Source: Marinicellulosiphila megalodicopiae (lineage in GTDB: Bacteria > Pseudomonadota > Gammaproteobacteria > Pseudomonadales > Natronospirillaceae). From it: a stretch of 64,000 nt of DNA. The DNA lies in NCBI RefSeq assembly GCF_045862395.1, contig NZ_AP023087.1, forward strand, positions 806,001-870,000, given 5' to 3'. Position 1 is the stretch's first letter. Every line of letters starts with the position of its first letter. Shown here piece after piece: positions 42,125-52,552 of this stretch. The position numbers were made by a program, and so were the translations under genes. Below the pieces are notes generated by a model, which saw only the letters and a program-made list of their open reading frames with translations, searched no databases and was not told the DNA's origin.

Positions 42125-43095
42125 GTGCAGATCAAAATATGAGTACACAAGATACTTCTTTTGAATACAAACATGTAACCGTGCTTTTAAATGAAGCGGT
42201 GGATGCAATGGGAGTGGCAAAAGATACACATGAAGCCGTTTATATCGATTGTACATTTGGTCGAGGCGGGCATTCGAAGTTGATATTACAAACGGCAAAT
42301 CCCAAAAGCAGATTGATTGGTATTGATAAAGACGATCGAGCAATTGAAACCGCAAACGAATTAGCGGCAAATGACGGACGCTTTAAAATTGTTAAAGACT
42401 CTTTTGCTCAACTAAAGCAAATTGCGACAGATGAAGGTTTGTTAGGTCAAGTTGATGCAATTTTGATGGATTTGGGGGTGTCATCACCACAGTTAGATGA
42501 AGCGGATCGCGGATTTAGCTTTATGAATGATGGTCCATTAGATATGCGTATGGATACTTCATCAGGTATCAGTGCCGCACAATGGGTGAATGAAACCGAT
42601 GAAAACACAATGATGCATACGTTTTTCGATTATGGTGAAGAGAAATTTTCAAGACGCATTGCAAAAGCCATTTGTGAACATCGTGAAACCTCACCCTTTA
42701 CACGTACAAAAGAATTGGCAGATGTCGTAGCAAAAGCGCATCCAAAATGGCAAAAAGGTAAAAATCCAGCCACTCGAATTTTTCAAGCAATCCGTATCAA
42801 AATCAATCAAGAACTGGATGATTTAGAGCAAGCGTTAGCAGATGTTTTAGATGTGTTAAAACCAGGTGGACGTTTGGTGGTGATCAGTTTTCACTCTCTT
42901 GAAGACCGAATTGTAAAACGTTTTATAAAAAGACAGTGTAAAGGGGATGAATTACCCCGTGGTTTGCCAGTATTTGACCAAGATCTAAATCAAACTATGA
43001 AAATGCAGGGTAAAGCAATTAAGCCGACGGCTCATGAAATAGATATTAACCCTCGTTCAAGAAGTGCAGTGATGCGAGCTGCCGTAAAACTTTAA
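42121..43095 (+). CDS. rsmH: 16S rRNA (cytosine-1402-N4)-methyltransferase RsmH
   Basis: A 324-residue SAM-dependent methyltransferase (formerly MraW) modifying C1402 in the ribosomal P site. YIDCTFGRGGHSKLIL is the SAM motif, LMDLGVSSPQLDEADRGFSF and DMRMD are highly conserved in RsmH, and LVVISFHSLEDRIVKRFI plus NPRSRSAVMRA close the domain. Slightly longer than E. coli (313). Its stop abuts the ftsL start. Confidence 0.97.
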   Translation: MSADQNMSTQDTSFEYKHVTVLLNEAVDAMGVAKDTHEAVYIDCTFGRGGHSKLILQTANPKSRLIGIDKDDRAIETANELAANDGRFKIVKDSFAQLKQIATDEGLLGQVDAILMDLGVSSPQLDEADRGFSFMNDGPLDMRMDTSSGISAAQWVNETDENTMMHTFFDYGEEKFSRRIAKAICEHRETSPFTRTKELADVVAKAHPKWQKGKNPATRIFQAIRIKINQELDDLEQALADVLDVLKPGGRLVVISFHSLEDRIVKRFIKRQCKGDELPRGLPVFDQDLNQTMKMQGKAIKPTAHEIDINPRSRSAVMRAAVKL

Positions 43096-43374
43096 ATGTT
43101 TACACATAAGTTGATAGCCGTTGTGGTGTTAACGGCATTGGTTTTAATGAGCGCAATACTGGTCATTAAAGCCACTCATTCAACTCGAAATGCATTTGCA
43201 TCCTTACAAGTTTTAAAAAAAGAATATAGAGAAGAGTTAGTCATCCAAACGCAGTATTTGTTAGAAAAAAGTACATTGCTATCACCTTCATTGTTAGAAA
43301 ATTTAGCAATAGAAAAGTTTAAGATGCAAGTGCCTACTAAACAACAAATCCATATGATTGAGACGATTGAGTGA
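43096..43374 (+). CDS. ftsL: Cell division protein FtsL
   Basis: A 92-residue bitopic membrane protein: a hydrophobic helix (about residues 5-24) and a periplasmic coiled coil with a heptad-like ASLQVLKKEYREEL region. Sequence identity with known FtsL is low, as is usual; size, topology and position between rsmH and ftsI identify it. It acts with FtsB and FtsQ in the divisome to activate FtsWI. It starts right after the rsmH stop and ends immediately before the ftsI ATG. Confidence 0.92.
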   Translation: MFTHKLIAVVVLTALVLMSAILVIKATHSTRNAFASLQVLKKEYREELVIQTQYLLEKSTLLSPSLLENLAIEKFKMQVPTKQQIHMIETIE

Positions 43375-45024
43375 ATGAATAAAATTTACGTATGGCGTTT
43401 TTATTTTGTATTAATTGTTTTGGCATTGCTTTTAGGTGTCATGCTTGCCCGTGCGTTAGATTTACAAGTATTAAATAAAGAATTTTACATTGAGCAAGGA
43501 TTGCAGCGGTTCGAACGAGTCGAAGAATTTAAAGTAGCTCGTGGCAATATTGTTGACAGAAATGGCGAACCATTAGCCGTTAGTACTCCAGTTACCACTA
43601 TTTGGGCGGATCCTCGAGAATTAAAACTAGAAGATTTGCCTGCTATTTCCAAGTTATCAGGTGTGCCATTAAGTGTTTTGAAAAATAGATACGATCCCAA
43701 AAAGCATTTTATTTACATCGCAAGACAATTAGCGCCTGCGGATGCAGATTTGTTAATGTCCCAAAAATTTTCAGGTGTTTACAGTGTAAATGAATTCAAA
43801 CGTTTTTATCCAGCGGGGGAAATTATTTCTCAATTAATTGGATTTACGGATATTAATGATCACGGGCAAGAAGGATTAGAACTTGAATATGAAACACATT
43901 TATCAGGACACGATGGTTCGAAAAGCATTTTAAAAACTCGAAAAGGCGATGCCATTCGTGATGTAAAAATGATTGAAGAAGCACAAGCGGGTGAAGACAT
44001 TCAATTAACTATTGATTTGCAACTTCAATATATTGCTTATAAAGAATTAAAAAAAGCCACAACAAAATTACATGCGCAATCAGGTTCAATTGTTATTTTA
44101 AATATTGAAAATAATGAAATATTAGCCATGGCAAATATGCCAAGTTTTAACCCAAATGATCGAGCAACATTAGAAGGCATTGGATTACGAAATCGAGTTT
44201 TGACTAATCAATATGAACCTGGCTCTGTAATGAAAACATTTACCCTGGCAGCGGCATTGGAATCTGGAAAATTTAATGAACAATCAATTATAGATGTAAA
44301 GCCAATGCGAATAAGTGGTCGAAGTACGGTATTAGAAGATCCAAGATATTATGGAGAAATCGATTTAGAAACCATATTGGCCAAAAGCTCAAATGTAGGT
44401 GTGACAAAAATCGCATTAGAATTGGGCGACCAACCAATGTGGCGAAAATTTTACGAATTAGGGTTTGGTCAATCCTCTGGTTTAGGTTTTCCTGGTGAAG
44501 TTACGGGGTATTTACCGAATCATGAAAAATGGCAAGAAGTGCAATTGTCATCATTAAGTTTTGGTTATGGCATTACTGTTACGCCTATGCAATTAGCACA
44601 AGCGACCTCAGTGATTGCAAATGAGGGGGTGAAATTACCAGTAAAATTATTAAAAAATAATCAATATCTTACCTCTGCACCTGAAACAGTAATGACAAAA
44701 AATAATGCAAAAATACTTAAAAATATGATGAAACAAGTAGTAGAAAAAGGGACAGGCAGTAAAGCTGCATTAAATAATTATTCAGTTGCTGGAAAAACAG
44801 GAACCGCTCGAAAGGTGAGTAGCGAGGGGTATATTGATGACCAGCACACAGCAACTTTTATCGGATTTGCTCCTGTTGAGGAACCAAAGATCGTTGTTGT
44901 CGTCGTAATCGATAGTCCACAAGGTGAACTATACGGCGGTGGTGCAGTTGCAGCCCCAGTTTTTTCAAGTGTTATGCAACAGGCGTTACCCCTTTTGAAC
45001 GTGATTCCAAAGGAGGCAATATGA
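43375..45024 (+). CDS. ftsI: Peptidoglycan D,D-transpeptidase FtsI (PBP3)
   Basis: A 549-residue class B penicillin-binding protein making septal cross-links. One N-terminal membrane helix (about residues 5-25) precedes the dimerisation domain (RGNIVDRNGEPLAVSTP) and the transpeptidase domain with the three active-site motifs: SVMK (catalytic Ser284), SSN (338-340) and KTGT (474-477). Spacing is as in E. coli FtsI. It ends in a 4-bp overlap with murE. It works with FtsW, encoded further along the cluster. Confidence 0.97.
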   Translation: MNKIYVWRFYFVLIVLALLLGVMLARALDLQVLNKEFYIEQGLQRFERVEEFKVARGNIVDRNGEPLAVSTPVTTIWADPRELKLEDLPAISKLSGVPLSVLKNRYDPKKHFIYIARQLAPADADLLMSQKFSGVYSVNEFKRFYPAGEIISQLIGFTDINDHGQEGLELEYETHLSGHDGSKSILKTRKGDAIRDVKMIEEAQAGEDIQLTIDLQLQYIAYKELKKATTKLHAQSGSIVILNIENNEILAMANMPSFNPNDRATLEGIGLRNRVLTNQYEPGSVMKTFTLAAALESGKFNEQSIIDVKPMRISGRSTVLEDPRYYGEIDLETILAKSSNVGVTKIALELGDQPMWRKFYELGFGQSSGLGFPGEVTGYLPNHEKWQEVQLSSLSFGYGITVTPMQLAQATSVIANEGVKLPVKLLKNNQYLTSAPETVMTKNNAKILKNMMKQVVEKGTGSKAALNNYSVAGKTGTARKVSSEGYIDDQHTATFIGFAPVEEPKIVVVVVIDSPQGELYGGGAVAAPVFSSVMQQALPLLNVIPKEAI

Positions 45025-46505
45025 GTACAATAACTCCCTTTACTTTATCTGAATTAGAGCGATTTAATCCTATTTTTAGTGGATTAAAAACAAAAGTACT
45101 TGGCTTTCAATCAGACAGCAGAAAAGTGAAAAATGGCGATATTTTCATTGCATTAAAAGGCATGACAGTTGATGGTTTTTTATACGCTCTTCAAGCAGAG
45201 AATGCAGGTGCAGTTTGCATAATTAGCGATAGTGATTTTGCAAAAACACAACAAGATGGTTTATCTATTCCTGTTGTGTATGATGAAAGTATTCAAAAAT
45301 GGTTACCTGAAGCAATAAAGTTGCTAACCAATATTAATGCGAAATTAATTGGTGTGACAGGTACAAATGGCAAAACTTCAATTACGCATTATATCGCTCA
45401 AGCAATAAATTTAATTGAGAAAAAAAATGATTGTTGTGTCATAGGTACTGCTGGCAATGGCGATATTCAAAACTTAACACCAAGTATTAATACAACGCCA
45501 GATATCTTAGATTTTTATGATTATGTTTTGCAATATCAAACGGATCATAATTATATTGCTGTTGAAGTATCCAGTCATGGTATTGCATTGAATCGCATTA
45601 AAGGTGTGGATTTTTCAGTTAAGGTGTTTAGTAACATCACCCAAGATCATTTAGATTTTCATTCGGATTTCAGTGAATATTTTCAAACAAAATCTGAATG
45701 GTTTTTAGAATCTAATGCAATTAAAGTTGTAAATGTCGATGATCCAAGATTACGTAGTTTAGTTTTAAAAAATAATTCAAATAAAATATTGAGTTATGGA
45801 TTGAAGTTAGATTCAGATATCTGTGCAAAAAATATTGAGTATAAAGAGAAATCGATTGAATTTGATTTGTATATACATAAACAATTTATTGGGCGAACTG
45901 ATATTAAACTGTTAGGTGAGTTTAATCTAAGTAATGTGCTTGCTTCAATTGCTGTTTTGGTCAGTTTAGATTTTAATTTAATTGAAATAATCTCAATTCT
46001 TCCAAAATTGAAATCTGTTTCTGGTCGAATGCAAATTTTTGAAAATACCAAGAATTTAGTCGTTGTGGATTATGCTCATACACCTGATGCATTAGAAAAA
46101 TCTTTAAAAGCACTAAGAAATCAAACTAAAGGCCAGTTGTTTTGCGTGTTTGGCTGTGGCGGAGATCGAGATAAATCCAAGCGTCCTAAAATGGCAAAAG
46201 TAGCAGAAGATTTAGCGGATAAAATATTTATCACTAATGATAATCCGCGTTTTGAAAATCCAGAGTCCATTATTGAAGATATTCAATCTGGATTAAGTCT
46301 AAGTGGATTGGAAAAAACACAAGTGATATTAGATCGTAAAAAAGCTATTGAGTTAGCAATATCTCAGATGCAAGAAAAAGACGTGTTATTGGTAGCAGGA
46401 AAAGGCCATGAAGATTATCAAATTATAGGCAGTAAAAAAATTGATTTTTCAGATTTAAAAGTTGTTAGACAGCTTATGCAAGAGGTGTCAAATGATACCA
46501 TTTAA
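45021..46505 (+). CDS. murE: UDP-MurNAc-tripeptide synthetase MurE (meso-diaminopimelate adding)
   Basis: A 494-residue Mur ligase adding the third amino acid to UDP-MurNAc-L-Ala-D-Glu. The ATP loop is GVTGTNGKTSITHY, and DNPR at residues 407-410 is the motif that marks meso-diaminopimelate-specific enzymes, indicating typical Gram-negative peptidoglycan. VVDYAHTPDALE and VAGKGHEDYQ are further family markers. It overlaps ftsI by 4 bp and murF by 14 bp. Confidence 0.97.
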   Translation: MSTITPFTLSELERFNPIFSGLKTKVLGFQSDSRKVKNGDIFIALKGMTVDGFLYALQAENAGAVCIISDSDFAKTQQDGLSIPVVYDESIQKWLPEAIKLLTNINAKLIGVTGTNGKTSITHYIAQAINLIEKKNDCCVIGTAGNGDIQNLTPSINTTPDILDFYDYVLQYQTDHNYIAVEVSSHGIALNRIKGVDFSVKVFSNITQDHLDFHSDFSEYFQTKSEWFLESNAIKVVNVDDPRLRSLVLKNNSNKILSYGLKLDSDICAKNIEYKEKSIEFDLYIHKQFIGRTDIKLLGEFNLSNVLASIAVLVSLDFNLIEIISILPKLKSVSGRMQIFENTKNLVVVDYAHTPDALEKSLKALRNQTKGQLFCVFGCGGDRDKSKRPKMAKVAEDLADKIFITNDNPRFENPESIIEDIQSGLSLSGLEKTQVILDRKKAIELAISQMQEKDVLLVAGKGHEDYQIIGSKKIDFSDLKVVRQLMQEVSNDTI

Positions 46506-47886
46506 GTTATCTGAACTTTTAAAAAATCTAGAAATTAAAATGCAATATGATCAAGATGCATTGATTTCACATATTACGATAGATAGTCGTGCTTGTATTG
46601 AAGGCTCATTATTTATTGCCATTAATGGAGAGAATAACGACGGACATAATTATGTGAAAAGCGCCGTAGAAAATGGTGCAAAAATTATTATCGTTGAAAA
46701 AAATATTGAACTTCAAGATAAAAATATTGTTTGTATTAAAGTTAAAAATACCATCCATGTAATGGCTGAAATCGCTAAACTAGTATTAAGGCATTTTGCT
46801 GGAAAAATAATTAGTCTGACAGGTAGTTGTGGGAAAACAACCACAAAACAAATGCTTGCCTCTATATGTGCTCAACAATTTAATACTCAATCAACAAAAG
46901 GGAATTTTAATAATTTTATCGGTGTGCCTTTAACGGTTTTTGATGTTGAGCAACAGCATGATATTTTAATTGCTGAATTAGGCGCAAATGCAAAAAAGGA
47001 AATTCAATATTTAAATAGTATTGTTAATCCAAATGTCGCTATTTTATTAAATGCCAGTGCCGCGCATTTAGATGGTTTTGAAGATCTAGAATCTGTGATA
47101 AAAACTAAAGGTGAAATCATAACTTCATCGGATCAAGATGCCATCATTGTATTAAATAAGGATGATCCTTCTTTTAGCCAGTGGTTGAATTCTGCAGGTG
47201 AAAAACAAGTGGTTACCTTTAGTAGTGTTGATTCCACAGCTGATGTATTTATCAAACAAGCTAATTATTTATCAGATCGATCAGAATTTACCGTTTCTGT
47301 TTTTGATCGAGACCTTATTTGTGTTTTAAAGGCACCGGGTAAGCATAATGTTCAAAATGCATTGGCAGCAATTAGCGCTGCCAGTAGTGTTGGAGTGTCT
47401 GATATCAATATAATTAAAGGTATTCATTTATTTGAAAACTGTAAAGGGCGTTTGCAAAGCATTCAAATTGAAAATGTTTCAATTTGGGATGACACCTATA
47501 ACGCAAATCCTGCAAGCATTAAAAGCGCTGTGGATGTACTTGAATTACAAAACGGTTTAAATATTTTGGTTTTAGGTGATATGGCCGAAATGGACAGTCA
47601 CATAGAACAATATTCACAAGAATTAAAAAAATACATTTCAAATAAGGTTGATTTTTTATTTACAGTAGGAAACCAATCGAAATTAATTTCATCGGATTTA
47701 GAATCTGCGAAACATTTTATAAAACAACAAGAATTAGTTGAGTATATTATTCAGTTAATCAAACTAAATAGCGCTTCCCAAATCAATATAATGGTGAAAG
47801 GTTCAAGAAGTGCAAAAATGGAAAATGTTGTGAGTCAACTTACTTTGTGTCTACAAGAGAATAGAAATGATTTATTGGTTAACTGA
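46492..47886 (+). CDS. murF: UDP-MurNAc-pentapeptide synthetase MurF
   Basis: A 464-residue Mur ligase adding D-Ala-D-Ala to the tripeptide precursor. The ATG at 46492 has AGAGGTG just upstream and gives the normal N-terminus MIPFKLSELL; a frame extension to 46462 is not needed. The ATP loop is LTGSCGKTTTKQM, with NFNNFIGVPLTV and WDDTYNANPASIK as MurF markers. It overlaps murE by 14 bp and mraY by 20 bp. It depends on D-Ala-D-Ala ligase, whose gene is not in this cluster. Confidence 0.96.
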   Translation: MIPFKLSELLKNLEIKMQYDQDALISHITIDSRACIEGSLFIAINGENNDGHNYVKSAVENGAKIIIVEKNIELQDKNIVCIKVKNTIHVMAEIAKLVLRHFAGKIISLTGSCGKTTTKQMLASICAQQFNTQSTKGNFNNFIGVPLTVFDVEQQHDILIAELGANAKKEIQYLNSIVNPNVAILLNASAAHLDGFEDLESVIKTKGEIITSSDQDAIIVLNKDDPSFSQWLNSAGEKQVVTFSSVDSTADVFIKQANYLSDRSEFTVSVFDRDLICVLKAPGKHNVQNALAAISAASSVGVSDINIIKGIHLFENCKGRLQSIQIENVSIWDDTYNANPASIKSAVDVLELQNGLNILVLGDMAEMDSHIEQYSQELKKYISNKVDFLFTVGNQSKLISSDLESAKHFIKQQELVEYIIQLIKLNSASQINIMVKGSRSAKMENVVSQLTLCLQENRNDLLVN

Positions 47887-48949
47887 ATATTTACAAAGAT
47901 TTGATAGCAGCTTTGCAGCTTTTGACTCTATTACTTTACGAGCAACCTTAGCAGCGCTTACTGCATTAGTGTTTAGTTTGGTATTAGGTCCGAAAATGAT
48001 CAAAAAATTAAAACATTACCAAATTGGTCAATCAATAAGAGATGACGGCCCACAATCTCATTTAAGTAAAGCCGGAACGCCTACTATGGGTGGGGCGCTA
48101 ATATTAGTGTCTATGATATTTAGCACACTACTTTGGGCAGACTTAACTCAAAAATATATTTGGGTTGTGTTATTTGTGACAACGGGTTTTGGCATTATTG
48201 GCTGGGTAGATGATTATAGAAAAGTAGTTAAAAAAAACTCAGACGGTCTATCAGCTAAAGCTAAATTTTTCTTTCAATGTGTAGTGGGATTAATCGCATC
48301 AACTGTATTATATATTTATGCTCAAACCCCAGAAGGAACAACATTAATTTTTCCATTGATTAAAGAGTGGAGTATCAATCTAGGTATTTTCTTTATTTTC
48401 TTTAGCGCCTTTATGATTGTCGGGATGTCTAATGCGGTAAATTTAACTGATGGATTAGACGGTTTAGCAATTTTACCAACGGTTCTTGTGGCAGGTGCTT
48501 TAGGTGTATTTGCGTATGTGTCTGGTAATATTAATTTTTCAGAATATTTAAATGTTCCTTACATTATTGAATCTGGTGAGCTTTTAATTTTTTGCGGGTC
48601 AATAGTGGGAGCAGGGTTAGGTTTTCTTTGGTTTAACACCTATCCAGCACAGGTTTTTATGGGTGATGTTGGCTCGTTAGCACTTGGTGCTGCATTGGGT
48701 GTTGTTGCTGTTGTGGTTAGGCAAGAGATTGTATTGTTAATTATGGGGGGGGTTTTTGTAGCCGAAACATTGTCTGTCATTATCCAAGTGGCATCTTATA
48801 AATTAACAGGAAAGCGTGTTTTTAGAATGGCACCATTACATCATCATTTTGAATTAAAAGGTTGGGCTGAGCCAAAAGTGATTGTACGTTTTTGGATCAT
48901 TACTTTAGTTTTAGTTTTGATTGGCCTGATTACACTTAAGTTGAGATAA
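47867..48949 (+). CDS. mraY: Phospho-MurNAc-pentapeptide transferase MraY
   Basis: A 360-residue polytopic inner-membrane enzyme (about ten helices) that makes lipid I by transferring phospho-MurNAc-pentapeptide to undecaprenyl phosphate. GTPTMGGALIL, GWVDDYRKV (acidic pair), NLTDGLDGLA, FMGDVGSLALG and APLHHHFELKGW cover all conserved cytoplasmic loops. Length equals E. coli MraY (360). It overlaps murF by 20 bp and is 2 bp before murD. Confidence 0.98.
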   Translation: MIYWLTEYLQRFDSSFAAFDSITLRATLAALTALVFSLVLGPKMIKKLKHYQIGQSIRDDGPQSHLSKAGTPTMGGALILVSMIFSTLLWADLTQKYIWVVLFVTTGFGIIGWVDDYRKVVKKNSDGLSAKAKFFFQCVVGLIASTVLYIYAQTPEGTTLIFPLIKEWSINLGIFFIFFSAFMIVGMSNAVNLTDGLDGLAILPTVLVAGALGVFAYVSGNINFSEYLNVPYIIESGELLIFCGSIVGAGLGFLWFNTYPAQVFMGDVGSLALGAALGVVAVVVRQEIVLLIMGGVFVAETLSVIIQVASYKLTGKRVFRMAPLHHHFELKGWAEPKVIVRFWIITLVLVLIGLITLKLR

Positions 48950-48951
48950 AA

Positions 48952-50295
48952 ATGAATTTAATAGTTTCAGATAAACAACGAATCATATTAGGGTTAGGTA
49001 AAACTGGTTACTCCTGTGTGAAGTTTTTATCTGAAAAAAATATACCGGTGCAAGTATGGGATACAAGAAAAAATCCTCCATTTTTAGATGAGTGTCGAAA
49101 AAATTTTCCAAATGTAAATATCATACTAGGTCCATTGAATGCTGAGCAATTATCTAGGTTTGATCAAATTGTTATCAGTCCTGGTTTACCGATGAATGAT
49201 CCAGCGATTGTATATGCTAAACAACAGGGTTCAGAAGTTATTGGGGATGTTGATTTATTTGTTCAATATTGCAATGGGAAAATAGTCGCAATCACAGGTT
49301 CAAATGCTAAAAGTACTGTGACATCAATGGTAGGGCATTTGCTTGAAAGTATCGGACAAAAAGTAAAAGTTGGAGGGAATTTAGGTGTGCCAATGCTTGA
49401 ATTGTTGGATATAGACACACAGGTTTATATTCTAGAGTTATCAAGTTTTCAACTAGAAACTACTCACGAACTTAATGCTGATGTTGCAACGGTTTTAAAT
49501 GTATCTGAAGATCATATGGATCGTTACGATTCTTTTTCACAATATTATATGGCCAAACATCGAGTATTTAATGGATGTAAAAGTATTGTAGTAAATAGAG
49601 ATGATGCATTATCTCAACCTTTGGTCTCTGATAAATATCCAAAAATTACATTTTCAAAAAATTCTCCTGATATCAATCAATATGGTTTAATTGAATTAGA
49701 TTCAGCAATGTATTTAGCAAAAGGGTTTAATCCAATAATTGCTGTTTCTGAGTTGAATTTAATGGGACGACATAATTATTGTAATTATTTGGCTGCATTG
49801 GCTATTTGTGATTGTCTTAAATTTGAACCTAAACAATTTGTAAGTGCTCTGAGTAACTTTAAAGGATTAGCACATCGCTGCGAAAAAATACAAACTATTG
49901 ATGACGTAATATTTATCAATGATTCAAAAGCCACTAATGTTGGTGCGACATTGGCTGCAATAGATGGTTTGAGTGATAAAAATATTCATTTAATTTTGGG
50001 TGGTGTGGGTAAAGGCGCTGACTTTTCTGCATTAAAACCTGCAATTGAGAAACAGGTTAAAAGTGTGGCAATTTTTGGTGAAAGCAAAAATGAATTATTT
50101 GAATTATTAAAACAAAACGTAAACGTAAACGTTACTTTGCAAAATGATTTGAAATCTGCGTTAAATTTTTTATTTAATACGGCAAAACCAAATGACGTGA
50201 TTTTATTATCACCTGCATGTGCAAGCTTTGATATGTTTGAAAATTTCGAAGACAGAGGGAGTAAATTTGTTGAGTTAGTGGGGCAATTACAGTGA
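48952..50295 (+). CDS. murD: UDP-MurNAc-L-alanine:D-glutamate ligase MurD
   Basis: A 447-residue Mur ligase adding D-Glu. The N-terminal domain has ILGLGKTGYSCVKFL, the ATP loop is ITGSNAKSTVTSMV (an Ala in the position usually Gly), and NDSKATNVGATLAAI and LSPACASFDMFENFEDRG are typical MurD motifs. Length is near E. coli (438). Its stop overlaps the ftsW GTG start (GTGA). Confidence 0.97.
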   Translation: MNLIVSDKQRIILGLGKTGYSCVKFLSEKNIPVQVWDTRKNPPFLDECRKNFPNVNIILGPLNAEQLSRFDQIVISPGLPMNDPAIVYAKQQGSEVIGDVDLFVQYCNGKIVAITGSNAKSTVTSMVGHLLESIGQKVKVGGNLGVPMLELLDIDTQVYILELSSFQLETTHELNADVATVLNVSEDHMDRYDSFSQYYMAKHRVFNGCKSIVVNRDDALSQPLVSDKYPKITFSKNSPDINQYGLIELDSAMYLAKGFNPIIAVSELNLMGRHNYCNYLAALAICDCLKFEPKQFVSALSNFKGLAHRCEKIQTIDDVIFINDSKATNVGATLAAIDGLSDKNIHLILGGVGKGADFSALKPAIEKQVKSVAIFGESKNELFELLKQNVNVNVTLQNDLKSALNFLFNTAKPNDVILLSPACASFDMFENFEDRGSKFVELVGQLQ

Positions 50296-51467
50296 CTCAA
50301 ATGACACTAGAATCACCTTCAGATACTTTTAATATAAAAAATCTATATTTTGATTTTTGGTTATTAGTGCCAGTGATATCATTGTGTCTAATCGGGTTTA
50401 CAATGGTTACTTCGGCATCAATGGATTTTGCAAATAGTAATTTAGGTAACCCGTATTATCATATGCAACGACATGGTATTTATCTTTTTTTAGGTCTTTT
50501 TAGTTTTGTTTTATTTTATTTACTTCCAATTAATTTTATAGAGAAATTTAGTTGGTTGGCCTTAATTGCATCATTCGCATTATTGATTTTAGTTTTAATA
50601 CCTGGTATTGGAATGCGAGTAAATGGATCGATTCGTTGGATTAATTTGGGATTTTTTACTTTACAGCCTTCAGAGACAATGAAAGTTGCGATGGTTTTAT
50701 ACTTGTCCAGCTATTTAGTTAGACGTCAAGACGAAGTGCGCTCGCGTTGGTCGGGTTTTTTCAAGCCGATGACAATATTGGCATTTGTGGTTGTCCTGTT
50801 GTTGTTGGAACCAGATTTTGGGGCGTTCGTTGTTATTTTATCTGCTGTACTGGGTATGATGTTTTTAGCGGGTGTGAAAGCTGGGCAGTTTTTCCTCGTT
50901 ATGGCCGGATGTGCTATTGCAGTGGCAATTATGGCTGTCTCACAAGAATATAGAATGCTTCGTTTATTAAGTTATTTAGAGCCTTGGTCACCTGAAAATG
51001 TATATGGTAGTGGATATCAATTGACACAGGCATTAATTGCATTTGGTCGAGGTGAATGGTTTGGTGTTGGGTTGGGAAATAGTATCCAAAAATTATTTTA
51101 TTTGCCTGAAGCCCACACGGATTTTGTATTATCTATTTTTGCAGAAGAGTTTGGTTTGTTTGGTGTTGTGTGTTTATTTACGCTTTTTTCAGTGGTTGTT
51201 GGGCGAATTATGTTTATAGGTAAACAAGCTGAACAACTTGAATTATATTTTCAAGCGTATTGTGCATATGGTGTAGGCATCGTTTTGGCGATTCAAGCCA
51301 TTATCAATATTGGAGTAAATACAGGAGTATTGCCGACTAAAGGATTAACGTTACCCTTTGTTAGTTACGGTGGCACCAGTATTTTAATTTGTTTAGGTGT
51401 AATTGGTTTAGTTTCAAATATATACCAAAGTGTAAAAATTGCAGAAAGTACTCAGGAGGTAATATGA
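50292..51467 (+). CDS. ftsW: Septal peptidoglycan polymerase FtsW
   Basis: A 391-residue SEDS-family glycosyltransferase with about ten membrane helices that polymerises lipid II at the septum together with FtsI. GSIRWINLGFFTLQPSE, LLLEPDFGAFVVI (conserved Asp), GLGNSIQKLFYLPEAHTDF and FVSYGGTSI are the SEDS signatures. The start is GTG at 50292, coupled to the murD stop; an ATG at 50301 is the alternative. It overlaps murG by 4 bp. Confidence 0.97.
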   Translation: MTQMTLESPSDTFNIKNLYFDFWLLVPVISLCLIGFTMVTSASMDFANSNLGNPYYHMQRHGIYLFLGLFSFVLFYLLPINFIEKFSWLALIASFALLILVLIPGIGMRVNGSIRWINLGFFTLQPSETMKVAMVLYLSSYLVRRQDEVRSRWSGFFKPMTILAFVVVLLLLEPDFGAFVVILSAVLGMMFLAGVKAGQFFLVMAGCAIAVAIMAVSQEYRMLRLLSYLEPWSPENVYGSGYQLTQALIAFGRGEWFGVGLGNSIQKLFYLPEAHTDFVLSIFAEEFGLFGVVCLFTLFSVVVGRIMFIGKQAEQLELYFQAYCAYGVGIVLAIQAIINIGVNTGVLPTKGLTLPFVSYGGTSILICLGVIGLVSNIYQSVKIAESTQEVI

Positions 51468-52552
51468 AAAAACCCTCAGTACTTATTATGGCAGGTGGCA
51501 CTGGAGGACATATTTTTCCAGCGATGGCAGTTGCGCAAGAATTTATTAATCAAGGTTGTGAAATTCACTGGTTGGGTGCAAAAAGTGGTTTGGAGCAAAC
51601 ATTAATTCCAGAAAAGAATTGGCCTTTATATAGTTTAAAAATTAGTGGGTTTGTAAATAAATCATTTATTAAAAAATGTTTTTACTTGGTTGAGTTAATA
51701 CTGGCAGTTATACACGCCAAAAAAATTATTAAAAAAATCAATCCTGATATCGTCATCGGTTTTGGAGGGTTTCCAGCTGCACCAGGAGGAATAGCTGCAA
51801 AACTATCTGGAAAATGGTTGGCAATTCATGAACAAAATGCAGTGGCCGGTAAGACAAATCAATTATTAGCTAAATTTGCGCACCAAATACTAGAAGGGTT
51901 TCCAGGAGTTTTTGATCATGCATTAAATTCAGTTTATGTGGGTAATCCTATTCGCAGCGAAATTGAAAAAATTCGATGGGCCAAACAAGAAGGTGAATTT
52001 AATTTATTGATTGTTGGGGGGAGTTTGGGAGCTCGAGGCATAAACCATCTGATTCCTGATGTAGCGAATTTATTAGAGGGTTCAAAAATTAATATTTGCC
52101 ATCAAGTTGGTCGAAATAATAAAGATGTGATTGAGCGCCTTTATCAAACTAACTGCCAAAACAGCAAAATTAATAATATTGAAGTCTTGGAATTTATTGA
52201 TGATATTGCGTCTAAATATCAATGGGCGGATTTAATTGTGTGTCGTGCTGGTGCCAGTACTGTTTGCGAAATCAACCATGTTGGGTTACCTGCGATTTAT
52301 ATTCCGTATCCTTATCATAAAGATCAACAACAAATGAAAAATACGCAATATGTTGTAAATGCAAAAGGTGCTTTTGTGCATGAAGAATTTAAAACAAATT
52401 GCAATGATTTAGCTGATACAGTTAATTTATTAGTCAAAAATACAGAATTATTAAACGAAATGTCGAAACAGACATTAAGTTGTGCAAAACAAGACAGCGC
52501 AAAAATAATTACACAAAAATGCTTAACATTATCTAAAGAGTTTTATTTATGA
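51464..52552 (+). CDS. murG: Lipid II synthase MurG (UDP-GlcNAc transferase)
   Basis: A 362-residue GT-B transferase adding GlcNAc to lipid I at the inner face of the membrane. The ATG at 51464 has an ideal AGGAGGT and overlaps the ftsW stop. N-terminal MAGGTGGHIFPAMAVAQEF, IGFGGFPAAPGGIAA, HEQNAVAGKTN, and C-terminal CRAGASTVCEI are diagnostic. Length equals the family's usual 355-360. It overlaps murC by 4 bp. Confidence 0.97.
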   Translation: MKKPSVLIMAGGTGGHIFPAMAVAQEFINQGCEIHWLGAKSGLEQTLIPEKNWPLYSLKISGFVNKSFIKKCFYLVELILAVIHAKKIIKKINPDIVIGFGGFPAAPGGIAAKLSGKWLAIHEQNAVAGKTNQLLAKFAHQILEGFPGVFDHALNSVYVGNPIRSEIEKIRWAKQEGEFNLLIVGGSLGARGINHLIPDVANLLEGSKINICHQVGRNNKDVIERLYQTNCQNSKINNIEVLEFIDDIASKYQWADLIVCRAGASTVCEINHVGLPAIYIPYPYHKDQQQMKNTQYVVNAKGAFVHEEFKTNCNDLADTVNLLVKNTELLNEMSKQTLSCAKQDSAKIITQKCLTLSKEFYL